Of a stretch of 39,745 nucleotides of DNA, positions 14,808 through 24,032 are shown one piece after another (the first letter of the stretch is position 1; every line of letters starts with the position of its first letter). The stretch is from an uncultured Bacteroidota bacterium (GTDB lineage Bacteria; Bacteroidota; Bacteroidia; Bacteroidales; SZUA-534). The translations under genes were made by a program, and so were the position numbers. The stretch is taken from the NCBI GenBank assembly GCA_946186925.1, contig CAMHPA010000021.1:1-39745 (forward strand), written 5' to 3'. The notes under the pieces were generated by a model. The model saw nothing but the letters and a program-made list of their open reading frames with translations. It did no database searches and was not told the origin of the DNA.

Positions 14808-15791
14808 TCAGAACGACAGCACATAAACTTCGTCGGGCACCACATCGAAGATGATGCAGCCATCGACAATCTGCGACGGAATCTCGCTGTTGTTACGCAC
14901 AATGCGGGCCGTGGTGCAGCCCTCGGGAAGGCGGCGCTTGATGGTCACCGGCTGGTCGAGTTTGGTCAGCTTGCTTTGTGCGGTGCAGCCAATGGTTATC
15001 TCAATGTAGTCCATCTCGGCCCGCTCGCTGATTGTGAGCGAGTTGCGTTCAAGAATGTATTTTGATATTTCGGCAAACGTGCCAACCCAATAAGTCTGCA
15101 CCGACTGCTTGACGTAATTCAAATGAGCGTCAAACTCTTTCGATTCGATGGGCGAATAGCCGCCATCGCCGTCCAATGCGTGAATCAGAAACACGCACCA
15201 TCCCTTGGTGTCGATGGCCGATGCCACCCACTTGTTGAAATTGTCGGCGGTTTGCATATCGCTTTCTGTTCCAACAACACGCGATGTTATGTCGAACATA
15301 TTTTCAGGTGTCGGATTGCCAATTTGGCCGCTGCAACCGCGTGCCGAAATATAATAGCGTGCCACAATCTGGTCGTTGCCAGTCACGCAGTAGGGGTAAA
15401 CCATTGTGATACATTCCTTTCCAATCATCATTTCAATGGTGTCCTTCGATTTAGCAAGTTCCTCTTCCTGCAGACTCTCTGATATTTGCCCGAAATTGGG
15501 GTGATTGATGGTATGCGACGCTATCTCGTGTCCTTCCTGGGCAACATTTTTCCACTCGTCCCAATTCTTAACCCAACTGGTAATCAGGTTGAAAGTGCCG
15601 TGAAAGCCGTATTTGTCGAGCAGTGGAACGGCCACCGGAATCTGGTTCGGAGTGCCGTCGTCGAACGAGTAGGTGATGGCTGCTTGGCTGAAATTGTGCC
15701 AAGTGGCAACTTCGTAATTTTCGGGTATTTGTGCGTTTGTAGTGTTTGCCATAATGAATGGTATTGCCATTATTAATGATAGTTTTTTCAT
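14808..15791 (-). CDS. Secreted polysaccharide deacetylase (NodB/CE4-type)
   Basis: The preferred start is the ATG at 15791, which gives 327 residues beginning MKKLSLIMAIPFIMANTTNAQ, a clean signal peptide. An ATG at 15827 is also in frame. The NodB homology domain shows motif one TYSFDDGTPNQ and motif two SHTINHPNF, giving the Asp plus His-His metal site expected of carbohydrate esterase family 4. The region after about residue 240 looks like a small beta-sandwich (IEITIGCTAQSKL...VTIKRRLPEG). It would deacetylate an extracellular or periplasmic polysaccharide; the substrate is not evident. The preceding gene ends 40 bases upstream, so the two could be cotranscribed. A terminator follows. 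Confidence 0.85.
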   Translation of the reverse strand: MKKLSLIMAIPFIMANTTNAQIPENYEVATWHNFSQAAITYSFDDGTPNQIPVAVPLLDKYGFHGTFNLITSWVKNWDEWKNVAQEGHEIASHTINHPNFGQISESLQEEELAKSKDTIEMMIGKECITMVYPYCVTGNDQIVARYYISARGCSGQIGNPTPENMFDITSRVVGTESDMQTADNFNKWVASAIDTKGWCVFLIHALDGDGGYSPIESKEFDAHLNYVKQSVQTYWVGTFAEISKYILERNSLTISERAEMDYIEITIGCTAQSKLTKLDQPVTIKRRLPEGCTTARIVRNNSEIPSQIVDGCIIFDVVPDEVYVLSF

Positions 15792-15831
15792 CGTCAGTTC
15801 TATTTTAGAATGCAATAATAAGCACATTATT

Positions 15832-16410
15832 TTATAACAACATATCCCTGTTGGTCGAATGAGAATTTTGCGTAATGAATTTCTGGTCCATTTTTTTATA
15901 AATCAATTCTCCTCCATCAAAATATGTATGAGAAAAACCCGAAATGCCATCAAAATAATCATAATAATCAAACACTTGAATAACGGATTTCACATACCCA
16001 TTTTTCAGATTAACAAGATAGATATCTTTTGAAATGAAGTCATCTTGATTTTGCCACGTTTGCATAAAAAGAAAACTATCGAAATCAGAAGAAATGTTTG
16101 CTTGCCCGATAAAGTAATAATCTTGTTCTCTTGCGAACCGTAACCCAATCCCATTTATTGGTTTGAATCTTATTAGCATCTCAATTAAATTACTATCAAC
16201 TTTCTGCAGTGTACGGACATTGGATAAAGTTGTGTCGGTCACTTCAAATAAATCGTTGCTAATCACAATGTTTGATAACGAGTTGATGTCGAGAAAAATA
16301 TCAGTATTTATATTTTCGTAGTCCAAAATTTTAGAGTCATATTGTTTGTTGTCATTTGCATTAGCCATTATGCAAATACCTAACAAAATGGAAAGTAACA
16401 AGTTCCTCAT
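15832..16410 (-). CDS. Secreted protein of unknown function
   Basis: I do not recognise this 192-residue product. It begins with a signal peptide (MRNLLLSILLGICIMANA). The remainder is acidic and rich in Asp, Asn, Tyr and Phe, with alternating hydrophobic stretches such as DYYFIGQANISSDFDSFLFMQTW and DIYLVNLKNGYVKSVIQVFDYYDYFDG, which suggest beta structure. No cysteine or membrane helix appears in the mature part. The coding DNA is visibly richer in A and T than folP and guaB nearby, hinting at different ancestry or weak constraint. It lies 40 bases upstream of the deacetylase gene in the same direction and diverges from folP. Confidence 0.6.
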   Translation of the reverse strand: MRNLLLSILLGICIMANANDNKQYDSKILDYENINTDIFLDINSLSNIVISNDLFEVTDTTLSNVRTLQKVDSNLIEMLIRFKPINGIGLRFAREQDYYFIGQANISSDFDSFLFMQTWQNQDDFISKDIYLVNLKNGYVKSVIQVFDYYDYFDGISGFSHTYFDGGELIYKKMDQKFITQNSHSTNRDMLL

Positions 16411-16448
16411 TTGTGTAATTAATTGTTTTATCAGCGCTCAAATTCTCA

Positions 16449-16485
16449 CAAATATAGCTAATACATACGCAAATCCATACTTTTG
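16449..16485. promoter_or_regulatory. Back-to-back promoter elements between the unknown secreted gene and folP
   Basis: TATATTTG on minus (16456-16449) and TACTTTTG on plus (16478-16485) each match TAnnTTTG and point away from each other. The folP leader would be about 17 bases. Neither has a well-spaced TTG. Confidence 0.4.
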
Positions 16486-16508
16486 CAAAGTAAAAAACTG
16501 ACTGAACT

Positions 16509-17336
16509 ATGACTACAATAAATTGCCGCGGGCGGCTTATCGATTTGTCGGAACCAAAGGTGATGGCGATTGTGAACGTCACGCCCGATAGTTTCTACAG
16601 CGGAAGCCGATGCCCGTCGACCGAAGCGGCTTTGGCGCGCGCCGATGAAGCGCTTGCGCAGGGTGCCGACATTCTCGATTTGGGCGCTTACTCTACACGT
16701 CCCGGAGCCGCCGAAGTGTCGGCTGACGAGGAGTGGAGCCGTCTTGCACCCGTGGTTTCGGAACTACGCCGCCGCCATCCGCAGGCCGTCATATCAATCG
16801 ATACTTTCCGCAGCAGCGTGGCTGAGCGGGCTGTTGAGGCCGGAGCCGACATTATCAACGATGTAGCGGGCGGCACACTCGATGATCAAATGTTTGCTAC
16901 AGTGGCGCGTCTGCAAGTACCTTACATTCTGATGCACATGCGCGGAACGCCAGCCACAATGCAGCAGCACACTAATTATAATAATCTGCTTGCCGATGTT
17001 ATTGGCGAGCTCTCGCAGCCACTTCGCCGTCTTACCGATATGGGTGTGCACGATGTCATCATCGATCCCGGATTCGGCTTTGCCAAAACGCTCGAGCAGA
17101 ACTACGAGCTGTTTGCGCACCTTTCGGAATTTTCGGTTTTCAATCGTCCGCTGCTTGTGGGGATATCGCGCAAATCGATGATTTACAAATTGTTCGATAT
17201 AACTCCCGAACAATCGTTAAGTGCCACTACTGCGCTTAATTTGCTTGCGCTGCAAAGCGGCGCTTCCATTCTGCGTGTGCACGATGTGCCGGAAGCTGTG
17301 CAAGTAGTAACGATGCATCGGCAACTGAATCGCTGA
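16509..17336 (+). CDS. folP: Dihydropteroate synthase
   Basis: The 275-residue enzyme joins p-aminobenzoate to hydroxymethyl-dihydropterin diphosphate in folate synthesis and is the sulfonamide target. All family landmarks are present in order: VMAIVNVTPDSFYSGSR (about 19-35), DLGAYSTRPGA (57-67), ISIDTFRSS (95-103), DIINDVAGG (114-122), YILMHMRGTP (139-148), IIDPGFGFAKT (189-199) and GISRKSMI (220-227). The last carries the Lys and Arg that bind the phosphate. The usual proteobacterial NVTPDSFSDGG is NVTPDSFYSGS here. The length is normal. It is a single-gene unit between a divergent promoter and a terminator shared with guaB. Confidence 0.96.
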   Translation: MTTINCRGRLIDLSEPKVMAIVNVTPDSFYSGSRCPSTEAALARADEALAQGADILDLGAYSTRPGAAEVSADEEWSRLAPVVSELRRRHPQAVISIDTFRSSVAERAVEAGADIINDVAGGTLDDQMFATVARLQVPYILMHMRGTPATMQQHTNYNNLLADVIGELSQPLRRLTDMGVHDVIIDPGFGFAKTLEQNYELFAHLSEFSVFNRPLLVGISRKSMIYKLFDITPEQSLSATTALNLLALQSGASILRVHDVPEAVQVVTMHRQLNR

Positions 17337-17351
17337 GCAGGTACCGGATAC

Positions 17352-17380
17352 AAAAACGGCCACCTTGCGGTGACCGTTTT
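17352..17380. terminator. Bidirectional terminator between folP and guaB
   Basis: AAAACGG-C-CACC and GGTG-A-CCGTTTT pair around a TTGC loop, with T on both outer sides. It lies between two convergent genes, 16 and 23 bases from their stops. Confidence 0.8.
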
Positions 17381-17402
17381 GTATAAATATGTGTCCGAAT
17401 TG

Positions 17403-18896
17403 TTAGTTCTGGTCCTTTAAAATCACATCGTGAGCGCCGCCCTCAATGATTGATGTCGACGAAACCACGGTGATTTTTGCATTCTGCTGCAACTCTTTGA
17501 TTGACAATGAACCACAACTGCACATTGTGGCGCGGATTTTGCCCAAAGTTTGCGCCAGGTTGTCCTTCATCTTACCGGCGTAAGGCACGTAACTGTCAAC
17601 GCCTTCCTCGAACTTCAGAGCAGCGGCACCGCCCATATCGTAGCGTTGCCAGTTCTTTGCGCGGTTCGAACCCTCGCCCCAGTACTCCTTCACAATGCGG
17701 TTGCCGATGGTGAGTTTCTTGGTCGGCGACTCGTCGAAGCGGGCAAAATAGCGGCCCATCATCAGGAAGTCTGCACCCATTGCCAGAGCCAGCACCATGT
17801 GATAGTCCTGCACAATGCCGCCATCAGAGCAAATTGGAATGTAAATACCTGTCTTCTTGAAATATTCGTCGCGAGCGGCTGCCACATCCATCACGGCAGT
17901 AGCCTGACCGCGTCCGATGCCTTTTTGCTCACGAGTGATGCAGATTGAGCCGCCGCCAATGCCAATCTTAATGAAATCGGCCCCGGCTGCAACCAGATAG
18001 TCAAATCCTTCTTTATCAACAATATTGCCAGCGCCAACCTTCACTTTGTCGCCGTATTTAGACTTAATCCACTTCAGTGTCTCAAGTTGCCATTCCGAGT
18101 AGCCGTCCGACGAGTCGATGCAGAGCACATCGGCACCAGCCTCAATCAGTGCAGGAACGCGTTGCTCATAGTCGCGAGTGTTGATGCCGGCGCCCACAAG
18201 CAGTTTTTTGTTCGAGTCCGACAGTTCGTTCGGATTCTCGTGGTGGCTGTCGTGGTCCTTGCGGAAGACGAAGTACATAAGTTTTTGATTCTCATCGATA
18301 ATAGGCAGCGTGTTGAGCTTGTTGTCCCAGATGAGTTGGTTGGCATCGCTCAACGAGATGCCCAGTTTGCCGACGGTCAGTTTGTCGAACGGCGTCATAT
18401 GCTGCGCCACCTTGTCGTTCAGGTCATCCTTGTCGGTGCGGTAGTCGCGGCTGGTAATCATACCCAGTAGGCGGCCGTTTGGCGTTCCGTCGTCGGTCAC
18501 GCCGATGGTTGAGTGGCCGGTGCGCTGAATCAGATCGAGCACGTCGTAGAGCGTGTTGTCGGGTTTCAGGTTCGAGTCGCTGGTAACGAAACCGGCTTTG
18601 AATTTCTTGACGCGGCGAACCATATCAGCCTGTGACTCAATGGACTGCGAACCAAATATGAACGACAGGCCGCCGTTGCGAGCAAGCTCGATTGCCAGGC
18701 CCGAGTCGGAAACCGACTGCATAATGGCCGACACAAACGGAATGTTCAGGTTGATGGCCGACTCCTCGCCCTTCTTGAATTTCACAAGCGGCGTGCGGAG
18801 CGACACGTTTGTGGGAATGCACTGTTTGGTTGTGAGTCCCGGAATCAGCAGAAACTCGCCAAATGTTCTTGATACGTCGTTGAAAATCTTTGCCAT
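17403..18896 (-). CDS. guaB: IMP dehydrogenase, Tritrichomonas-like type
   Basis: The enzyme oxidises IMP to XMP, the committed step to guanine nucleotides. The best start is the ATG at 18896 (497 residues, [20 protein letters not shown]); an upstream in-frame ATG at 18986 would add a non-family tail. Two CBS domains fill about 100-220. The catalytic loop [18 protein letters not shown] carries Cys319. The flap has Arg418-Tyr419 in NWQRYD. Lys310 and Glu431 sit where the protist enzyme has residues linked to mycophenolate insensitivity. The whole length aligns by memory with the Tritrichomonas foetus enzyme almost residue for residue, and the key positions carry the same numbers. The usual bacterial loop GPGSICTTR is absent. 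It converges on folP. Confidence 0.95.
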   Translation of the reverse strand: MAKIFNDVSRTFGEFLLIPGLTTKQCIPTNVSLRTPLVKFKKGEESAINLNIPFVSAIMQSVSDSGLAIELARNGGLSFIFGSQSIESQADMVRRVKKFKAGFVTSDSNLKPDNTLYDVLDLIQRTGHSTIGVTDDGTPNGRLLGMITSRDYRTDKDDLNDKVAQHMTPFDKLTVGKLGISLSDANQLIWDNKLNTLPIIDENQKLMYFVFRKDHDSHHENPNELSDSNKKLLVGAGINTRDYEQRVPALIEAGADVLCIDSSDGYSEWQLETLKWIKSKYGDKVKVGAGNIVDKEGFDYLVAAGADFIKIGIGGGSICITREQKGIGRGQATAVMDVAAARDEYFKKTGIYIPICSDGGIVQDYHMVLALAMGADFLMMGRYFARFDESPTKKLTIGNRIVKEYWGEGSNRAKNWQRYDMGGAAALKFEEGVDSYVPYAGKMKDNLAQTLGKIRATMCSCGSLSIKELQQNAKITVVSSTSIIEGGAHDVILKDQN

Positions 18897-19121
18897 TTTT
18901 GTTGCGTTTTTCGGAATAAAAAAAATTTTGCAATGATACGGAATTAACGCACATGAAAAACATCTTTTAAGGCATTTTTCTTTCACGTATAAATAGGCTT
19001 TATTACTTTTGTTATAATTGAAACACTAATATATAACATATTGAATGATATTATTTTAGCACAAAGATCGATTTCGATTTTGAAAAAAAACAATGATCCA
19101 CACTCCTAAACAAAAATCATC

Positions 19122-21011
19122 ATGATAGTTTACAATTCAACCAAAGCACAGTTTGTCAGCGATGTAATAAACAACGAAATTGCTGACAAGATTCTTGAAT
19201 TGACACGCAAATATGGCCTTTGCGCTGGGCAAGACCGAGAGTATATCTCTTGGCAGAATTCAATGCAGTTTATGAGGAACATTGTCGATAGTAAAGACAT
19301 TGACGACGATGTTCGAATAGCCATCGAGTATCAAATTCCTTTGACTTCAAAACGCGTTGACTTCATCATCTCTGGTTCCGATACCGACAACAACAACAAT
19401 GTGGTAATTGTTGAACTTAAGCAATGGTCAACGGCTGAAGTTGTGGATGATGATATGCAATATTGCGTTCGGACATACGTGGCAAACGCAGAAAGAATCG
19501 TGAGCCATCCATCGTATCAGGCTTATGCATATTCACGATTCATTTACAACTATGCGCAGACAGTCACTGACGAAAATATAAACATTGTCCCTTGCGCGTA
19601 TCTGCACAACTTTGCACCCGAAAGCAGGAGCGTTTTGGCCAACCCGATTTACAAAGAGTGGTACACTTCAGCCCCATTCTTCATTAAGAATGAAGTTAGG
19701 GAATTCTCGGATTTTGTAAAGAAGTATGTTACAAAGAAATCATCGAAGGGTGACCTGCTTTATCTGATAGACAACGGACGTATCCGCCCGACAAAGGCTC
19801 TGCAAGACTCGCTTGTTTCGATGGTAAAAGGAAACAAAGAGTTTATGCTGCTTGACGAGCAGGCTGTAGTTTACGATATGTGCTTGAAAACAATGCAGCA
19901 ATGTAAAAAGGACGGCAAGAAACGCACAATTGTTATACAAGGTGGGCCAGGAACTGGCAAATCGGTACTTGCAATAAACTTGCTGATGGAGTTTATAAAC
20001 AAGGCTCTGAATGCAAGTTATATTACCAAAAACAGCGCACCGCGCAATGTGTTCTTGTCGCTGCTGTCGAATTCGGATGCTAAAAAGCAAGTTGACATCA
20101 AGGCATTGTTCCGCTCACCATTCGGACTTTCGGCGTGCAAAAGCAATTTCTATGACTGCTTGATAATTGACGAAGCGCATCGATTGGTGGCGAAAATGTA
20201 TGGTGATTGGAACGGTGAGAACCAAGTGAAAGAGTGCATAAACGCTTCGTTATTAACCATATTTATGCTTGATGAAGACCAGGCAATAACCACCAATGAC
20301 ATTGGTTCAGTTGCAGAAGTGAAAAAATGGTGTGAAGCACTTGGCAGCAAATTGGTAATGCCCGCCGAAGCCAAACTTGTTTCTCAATTCAGATGTAATG
20401 GTAGCGATGCCTATATACAATTTATTGACAAACTGCTGCAGCGCACTGAAGAGAATGTAGATGTTGAACTGTCTGAATTGAACTTTGATTTCCAAGTGTT
20501 TGACAATCCAAACGAACTGCGCGACGAACTGCGCAAAAGAAACCAAGTAAACAACAAGGCTCGAATGGTTGCTGGATATTGCTACGACTGGAACGTGAAG
20601 AACAACCGCGACGAATACGACATTTATCTTGAGGATGGATTTAAGGCAAAATGGAACCTTGCAGGTGACAATATTTGGGCTGTGAATCCCAATTCATTCG
20701 AAGAGGTTGGATGCATACACACATCGCAAGGCCTTGAATTCGACTATGTTGGCGTATTCATTGGAAAGGATTTAACCTACAACCCCGAAACGCATAAAGT
20801 TGAAACGCACAAAGAAATGATATCAAAGGATGACAAATCGTCGGGCATCAGGAATAGAACAACAAGCCCAGAACTTGCACACCGTCTTTTGCTTAACACT
20901 TACAAAACACTGCTAACTCGCGGTCAAAAAGGCTGCTATGTGTATTGTGAGGACAAGAACCTACGGGATTATTTCAAAACGTTTCTAAACACAAAAAATG
21001 CCGATGAATGA
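19122..21011 (+). CDS. PD-(D/E)XK nuclease-DUF2075 helicase-like protein
   Basis: In this 629-residue protein residues 60-105 contain D80 in KRVDFII and E98-x-K100 in VIVELKQW, spaced like a PD-(D/E)XK nuclease core. From about 265 a superfamily-1-type ATPase follows: Walker A GGPGTGKS (274-281), Walker B LIIDEAHR (347-354), a QFRCNGSDAY motif, HTSQGLEFDYVGVF and a C-terminal LLTRGQKGCYVY. This matches DUF2075, a family annotated as putative DNA/RNA helicase and related in its ATPase part to Schlafen-type proteins. Combining nuclease and helicase suggests action on foreign or damaged nucleic acid, but that is inference. It stands alone on plus, between guaB and a minus-strand operon, with no recognised toxin, methylase or phage partner and no clear terminator. 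Confidence 0.8.
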   Translation: MIVYNSTKAQFVSDVINNEIADKILELTRKYGLCAGQDREYISWQNSMQFMRNIVDSKDIDDDVRIAIEYQIPLTSKRVDFIISGSDTDNNNNVVIVELKQWSTAEVVDDDMQYCVRTYVANAERIVSHPSYQAYAYSRFIYNYAQTVTDENINIVPCAYLHNFAPESRSVLANPIYKEWYTSAPFFIKNEVREFSDFVKKYVTKKSSKGDLLYLIDNGRIRPTKALQDSLVSMVKGNKEFMLLDEQAVVYDMCLKTMQQCKKDGKKRTIVIQGGPGTGKSVLAINLLMEFINKALNASYITKNSAPRNVFLSLLSNSDAKKQVDIKALFRSPFGLSACKSNFYDCLIIDEAHRLVAKMYGDWNGENQVKECINASLLTIFMLDEDQAITTNDIGSVAEVKKWCEALGSKLVMPAEAKLVSQFRCNGSDAYIQFIDKLLQRTEENVDVELSELNFDFQVFDNPNELRDELRKRNQVNNKARMVAGYCYDWNVKNNRDEYDIYLEDGFKAKWNLAGDNIWAVNPNSFEEVGCIHTSQGLEFDYVGVFIGKDLTYNPETHKVETHKEMISKDDKSSGIRNRTTSPELAHRLLLNTYKTLLTRGQKGCYVYCEDKNLRDYFKTFLNTKNADE

Positions 21012-21087
21012 CTGTATGCTTCTCTATAACAAGAATATACAAACAGCATCGATCAATCAACATTTTAATTCCGCCAATCTTTTTCCG

Positions 21088-23166
21088 TCAAAACTTCCAC
21101 CTTACCTGAAATTTGAATTCAGTGCGGTGGTTGGCGTCAATCATATTGGGTGTGGTGCCGATGGTTTGCTTGTCGGCGTACCAGGTGCGCGACGCCTTTG
21201 CCCAAACGGTCAGGTTTTTGGCGGGCGACCACGACGCGAGCAGGTAGGTGCGGGTGCCGCGGCCGTACACCATCGGTATCGAGTAGGCGTAGAGCACGTC
21301 GCTCTCGTAGGCGTAGATGCGTGAGTTATAGGTGGTTTCGAAAATGGCGTAACGCACCGCCAGGTTCAGCGGAAACCGGAACGGCGTGCAGGCCACGTCC
21401 TGATAGAACATACAGCCCGTTTCGGTGGCGTCGTTGCCGTTTTTGTAGCCCGACAATTCGATGCGGCTCTTGAGCGTCCAGCGCTGATTTACAGCATAAT
21501 TCAGATGGTAGCGCACCGTCCAGCGCGAAAGGTCGGCAAGCGGTTGGATTTTGCCGCCATCGACAGTGCCTTGCGTTTGGGTGGTTTCGTATTTAACCTT
21601 CCAAACCATTGATGTTGAGCGGTTTGCCGCAAATTCGGCTTGCGCTAGAAAATCGTTGCCGCGCGATGGCGCGTTCAGTCCGTATTTTATCCACGAGAAG
21701 CGGTAAATGTCGTAGTAAGCCGATAATTTCCAACGTTTTATGGGTGTGGCTTCGATGCCGAAAAAGAATCCTTCTTCGTTCTGCGTCTTTCCGCCTTCGG
21801 CAAAACCGCCTGCGTATTGTGCTTGATAATCACGGCTATAGTTGCGGTAGAGCACCGATGCCCGAAGTCCCGGCGCAAGGCTCATCAGCGAGCCCACAAT
21901 CGCCGCACGCCCGCCGTTGGCCGACATCGCGTACTCGCCAAATAAATAGAGCGCGCTGAACGAATACTGCGCATCGATGCTGACATTCAGATTCTTACGG
22001 CCGTCGAAATCGAACTTGTAGAGCGGTGTCTCGCGTTTCACAAAAGCCTTGTCGTACTGATAGCCCAATCCGGTTGCCCCGATTCGCAGATTGTTGCGGT
22101 TGAAATTGATGTTTGCACCCCAAACGCTCTCGGTTACAACATCTTCCTTCTCAATCTGTTTTGGTGTGGCGTGCAGTCCAACGGTGCCGAACGATGTGAA
22201 TCCGGCTTCTTCCGACGCGGCCGTGTCCTGACTTGCGAGTGTGGCGTCAATCTTCTTGTGCGAGCCGAAAACAGTGGCCCGGAATTGTCCGAATTTGAGC
22301 GTGGTGGCCACACCGCGGTAGAAAAAGTTCTCGTCGGCCGATGAGTATTTGCGGATGCCCGCGCCCTTTTTGCGGATGTCCATCACAAAGGCCGATTTGC
22401 CCGTCGACATACCCGACCACGCAACCAATCCCTGACCGAATTTCGCCTGAAAATCGCCCACAATCAGCGTCTCGACGTGGCCAATGTCGTGAATGGCGGC
22501 GTAGGCCGAATAGAAATCGAAGCCGTGGCGCTGATGTCCGCGGAAAAACTGTTCGCCCGGGTCTTTCTCGGCCGTGATGCCGGCCATCAGTTGGCGGTTG
22601 AAGTTGAATGAGTAGCGGCTGAAAATCTTCGCGCGGTTGCCCGGATAGTGTTTTTCGGGCTCGGCAATACGCACTGAATCAGGCACATCGACAAAACCGT
22701 CCTGCTCTTCGCCAACGAGCGACACGCGGCTGAAAAGCTCGTTGCGCCCATACTTGACGGCACGTTTCAGGCTGAATTTCGATTCGTCGCCCGCATCGGC
22801 CACCTTGACAAATGGCAGAAGGCGGAAAATATCGGTTTGGTCGAAGCCGTCAATCATCGCCAACTCGTAGAGAGTGAGCATCGGGCCATTGCGCCGCACA
22901 TAGTCGGTAAGACTTGCAATCTGAAACTCGTTCAGAAAATGCAGCTTGGCAAGGTCTTCGGCCGTGGCCGTATTCAGGTTGATGGGGTTTTGCAAGAAAT
23001 ATTCCAAATCTTCAGCAATTTGCTCAATATCAGCATCTTCTTCGAGTTCTTCCGACAGATTTTCCATCAAAGTCTCAACCGTCTGCCGCCCGTCACCATC
23101 GGTTTGGGCATAAAGCCCGACGGCTGCAAGAAGAAACATCGATGTAAGAACAAACCGAAGCATCAA
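21088..23166 (-). CDS. Helix-hairpin-helix outer-membrane barrel-like protein
   Basis: The 692-residue product has a signal peptide (ending LYAQ, residue 21), an acidic helical stretch (30-58), then two helix-hairpin-helix units of ComEA type at about 60-120 (PINLNTATAEDLAKLHFLNEFQ and a second ending RLLPFV). The remaining 550 residues alternate like outer-membrane beta strands and end in FKFQVRWKF, an aromatic terminus typical of barrel insertion. Proteins of this arrangement occur in Bacteroidetes without an assigned role. The helix-hairpin-helix part could bind DNA in the periplasm or serve in protein contacts. It is the last gene of a coupled operon: its ATG overlaps the stop of the protease-like gene by four bases. 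Confidence 0.75.
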   Translation of the reverse strand: MMLRFVLTSMFLLAAVGLYAQTDGDGRQTVETLMENLSEELEEDADIEQIAEDLEYFLQNPINLNTATAEDLAKLHFLNEFQIASLTDYVRRNGPMLTLYELAMIDGFDQTDIFRLLPFVKVADAGDESKFSLKRAVKYGRNELFSRVSLVGEEQDGFVDVPDSVRIAEPEKHYPGNRAKIFSRYSFNFNRQLMAGITAEKDPGEQFFRGHQRHGFDFYSAYAAIHDIGHVETLIVGDFQAKFGQGLVAWSGMSTGKSAFVMDIRKKGAGIRKYSSADENFFYRGVATTLKFGQFRATVFGSHKKIDATLASQDTAASEEAGFTSFGTVGLHATPKQIEKEDVVTESVWGANINFNRNNLRIGATGLGYQYDKAFVKRETPLYKFDFDGRKNLNVSIDAQYSFSALYLFGEYAMSANGGRAAIVGSLMSLAPGLRASVLYRNYSRDYQAQYAGGFAEGGKTQNEEGFFFGIEATPIKRWKLSAYYDIYRFSWIKYGLNAPSRGNDFLAQAEFAANRSTSMVWKVKYETTQTQGTVDGGKIQPLADLSRWTVRYHLNYAVNQRWTLKSRIELSGYKNGNDATETGCMFYQDVACTPFRFPLNLAVRYAIFETTYNSRIYAYESDVLYAYSIPMVYGRGTRTYLLASWSPAKNLTVWAKASRTWYADKQTIGTTPNMIDANHRTEFKFQVRWKF

Positions 23167-24032
23167 ATGAAGATTTTCTTATTGATTATCAATGATATGA
23201 TATTCAGAATGATGAGACTCGCAAGGCAGGTCATTGCCGAAATGGCGACCGCCAACGTGAAAATTCCGGTTGTGAGACTTGTCCATCGGCCCACAGCCGT
23301 GCCAATCACCATCGCATCGACATTCAAAAGAATCAATATAATATTGATTATCAGCAAAATGATGATTATTGCGAGCAGCCCCGAGCCCAAGCCTTTAAGG
23401 TCGGGCGGGCTCAATTCCATATGCGCCGAAATGCAGATGGCAAGGTAGAGAAACACCCAAAACTGCCATTGGTGCAGGTGGCCGCCGGTGAAAAGCGCGT
23501 AAATCATATCGGACGACGATGCGAAAACGCTCACCATCAGCGACATAAATCCCGACAGCGATGTAAAACTTGCCGGCGAGCCGTGAAGTGCGGTCAGCAG
23601 CGCCTGATTACTCGGCAGCAAAAATCTGACTAACAGATAGATAATCAGCGAGCCGAACAAAATCGGTCCCAAAGCGATGAAGAAATTGCCGATTTGCGAC
23701 CACGGATTACGCGGGTTGTAGGCGTGGTTGACGTAGCCCAAAGTGCCGTCTTCGCCGTTGGGCGAGTAGAGTTTTATTTCAGTGATTCGGTGCAGAAACG
23801 GGATGCAGAGCAGGGCGTGCCCCAACTCGTGCACCGGCGTGCCTATCCAACCGGTGAAGTAGATGTCGGATTTTTCGCCCAAAATGTTGACGAAAAGCCG
23901 CCGCGTGTATCGCGCTAACAGATAGAGTATCAGCCCGAAAACAAAAAACACCCCGAAAATTGAGAGCAGTTGGAAAAGGGTGGTCAGCAACACTTTCCCG
24001 ACGAAAGGCCAAAACTCAAACAACGCGCTCAT
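23163..24032 (-). CDS. Polytopic membrane protein with HELGH zinc-protease motif
   Basis: This 289-residue hydrophobic protein has about six membrane helices. HELGH at residues 68-72, preceded by GWIGTPV, is the HExxH zinc site of M50-type intramembrane metalloproteases, placed after the first long helix as in that clan. The usual third-ligand motif NxxPxxxLDG is not found; a conserved-looking HMELSPPDLKG near 215 may take its place. It could be a site-2-like protease, or a related membrane protein that binds zinc. It is sandwiched in an operon with two outer-membrane proteins, overlapping both neighbours by four bases (ATGA), so the three products are probably made in fixed ratio. The substrate is unknown. 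Confidence 0.7.
   Translation of the reverse strand: MSALFEFWPFVGKVLLTTLFQLLSIFGVFFVFGLILYLLARYTRRLFVNILGEKSDIYFTGWIGTPVHELGHALLCIPFLHRITEIKLYSPNGEDGTLGYVNHAYNPRNPWSQIGNFFIALGPILFGSLIIYLLVRFLLPSNQALLTALHGSPASFTSLSGFMSLMVSVFASSSDMIYALFTGGHLHQWQFWVFLYLAICISAHMELSPPDLKGLGSGLLAIIIILLIINIILILLNVDAMVIGTAVGRWTSLTTGIFTLAVAISAMTCLASLIILNIISLIINKKIFI

Noticed and set aside
18897-18986. Upstream ATG giving guaB 30 more residues
   Set aside because: The extra residues do not resemble the family, whose members begin MAK..., exactly at the ATG at 18896.
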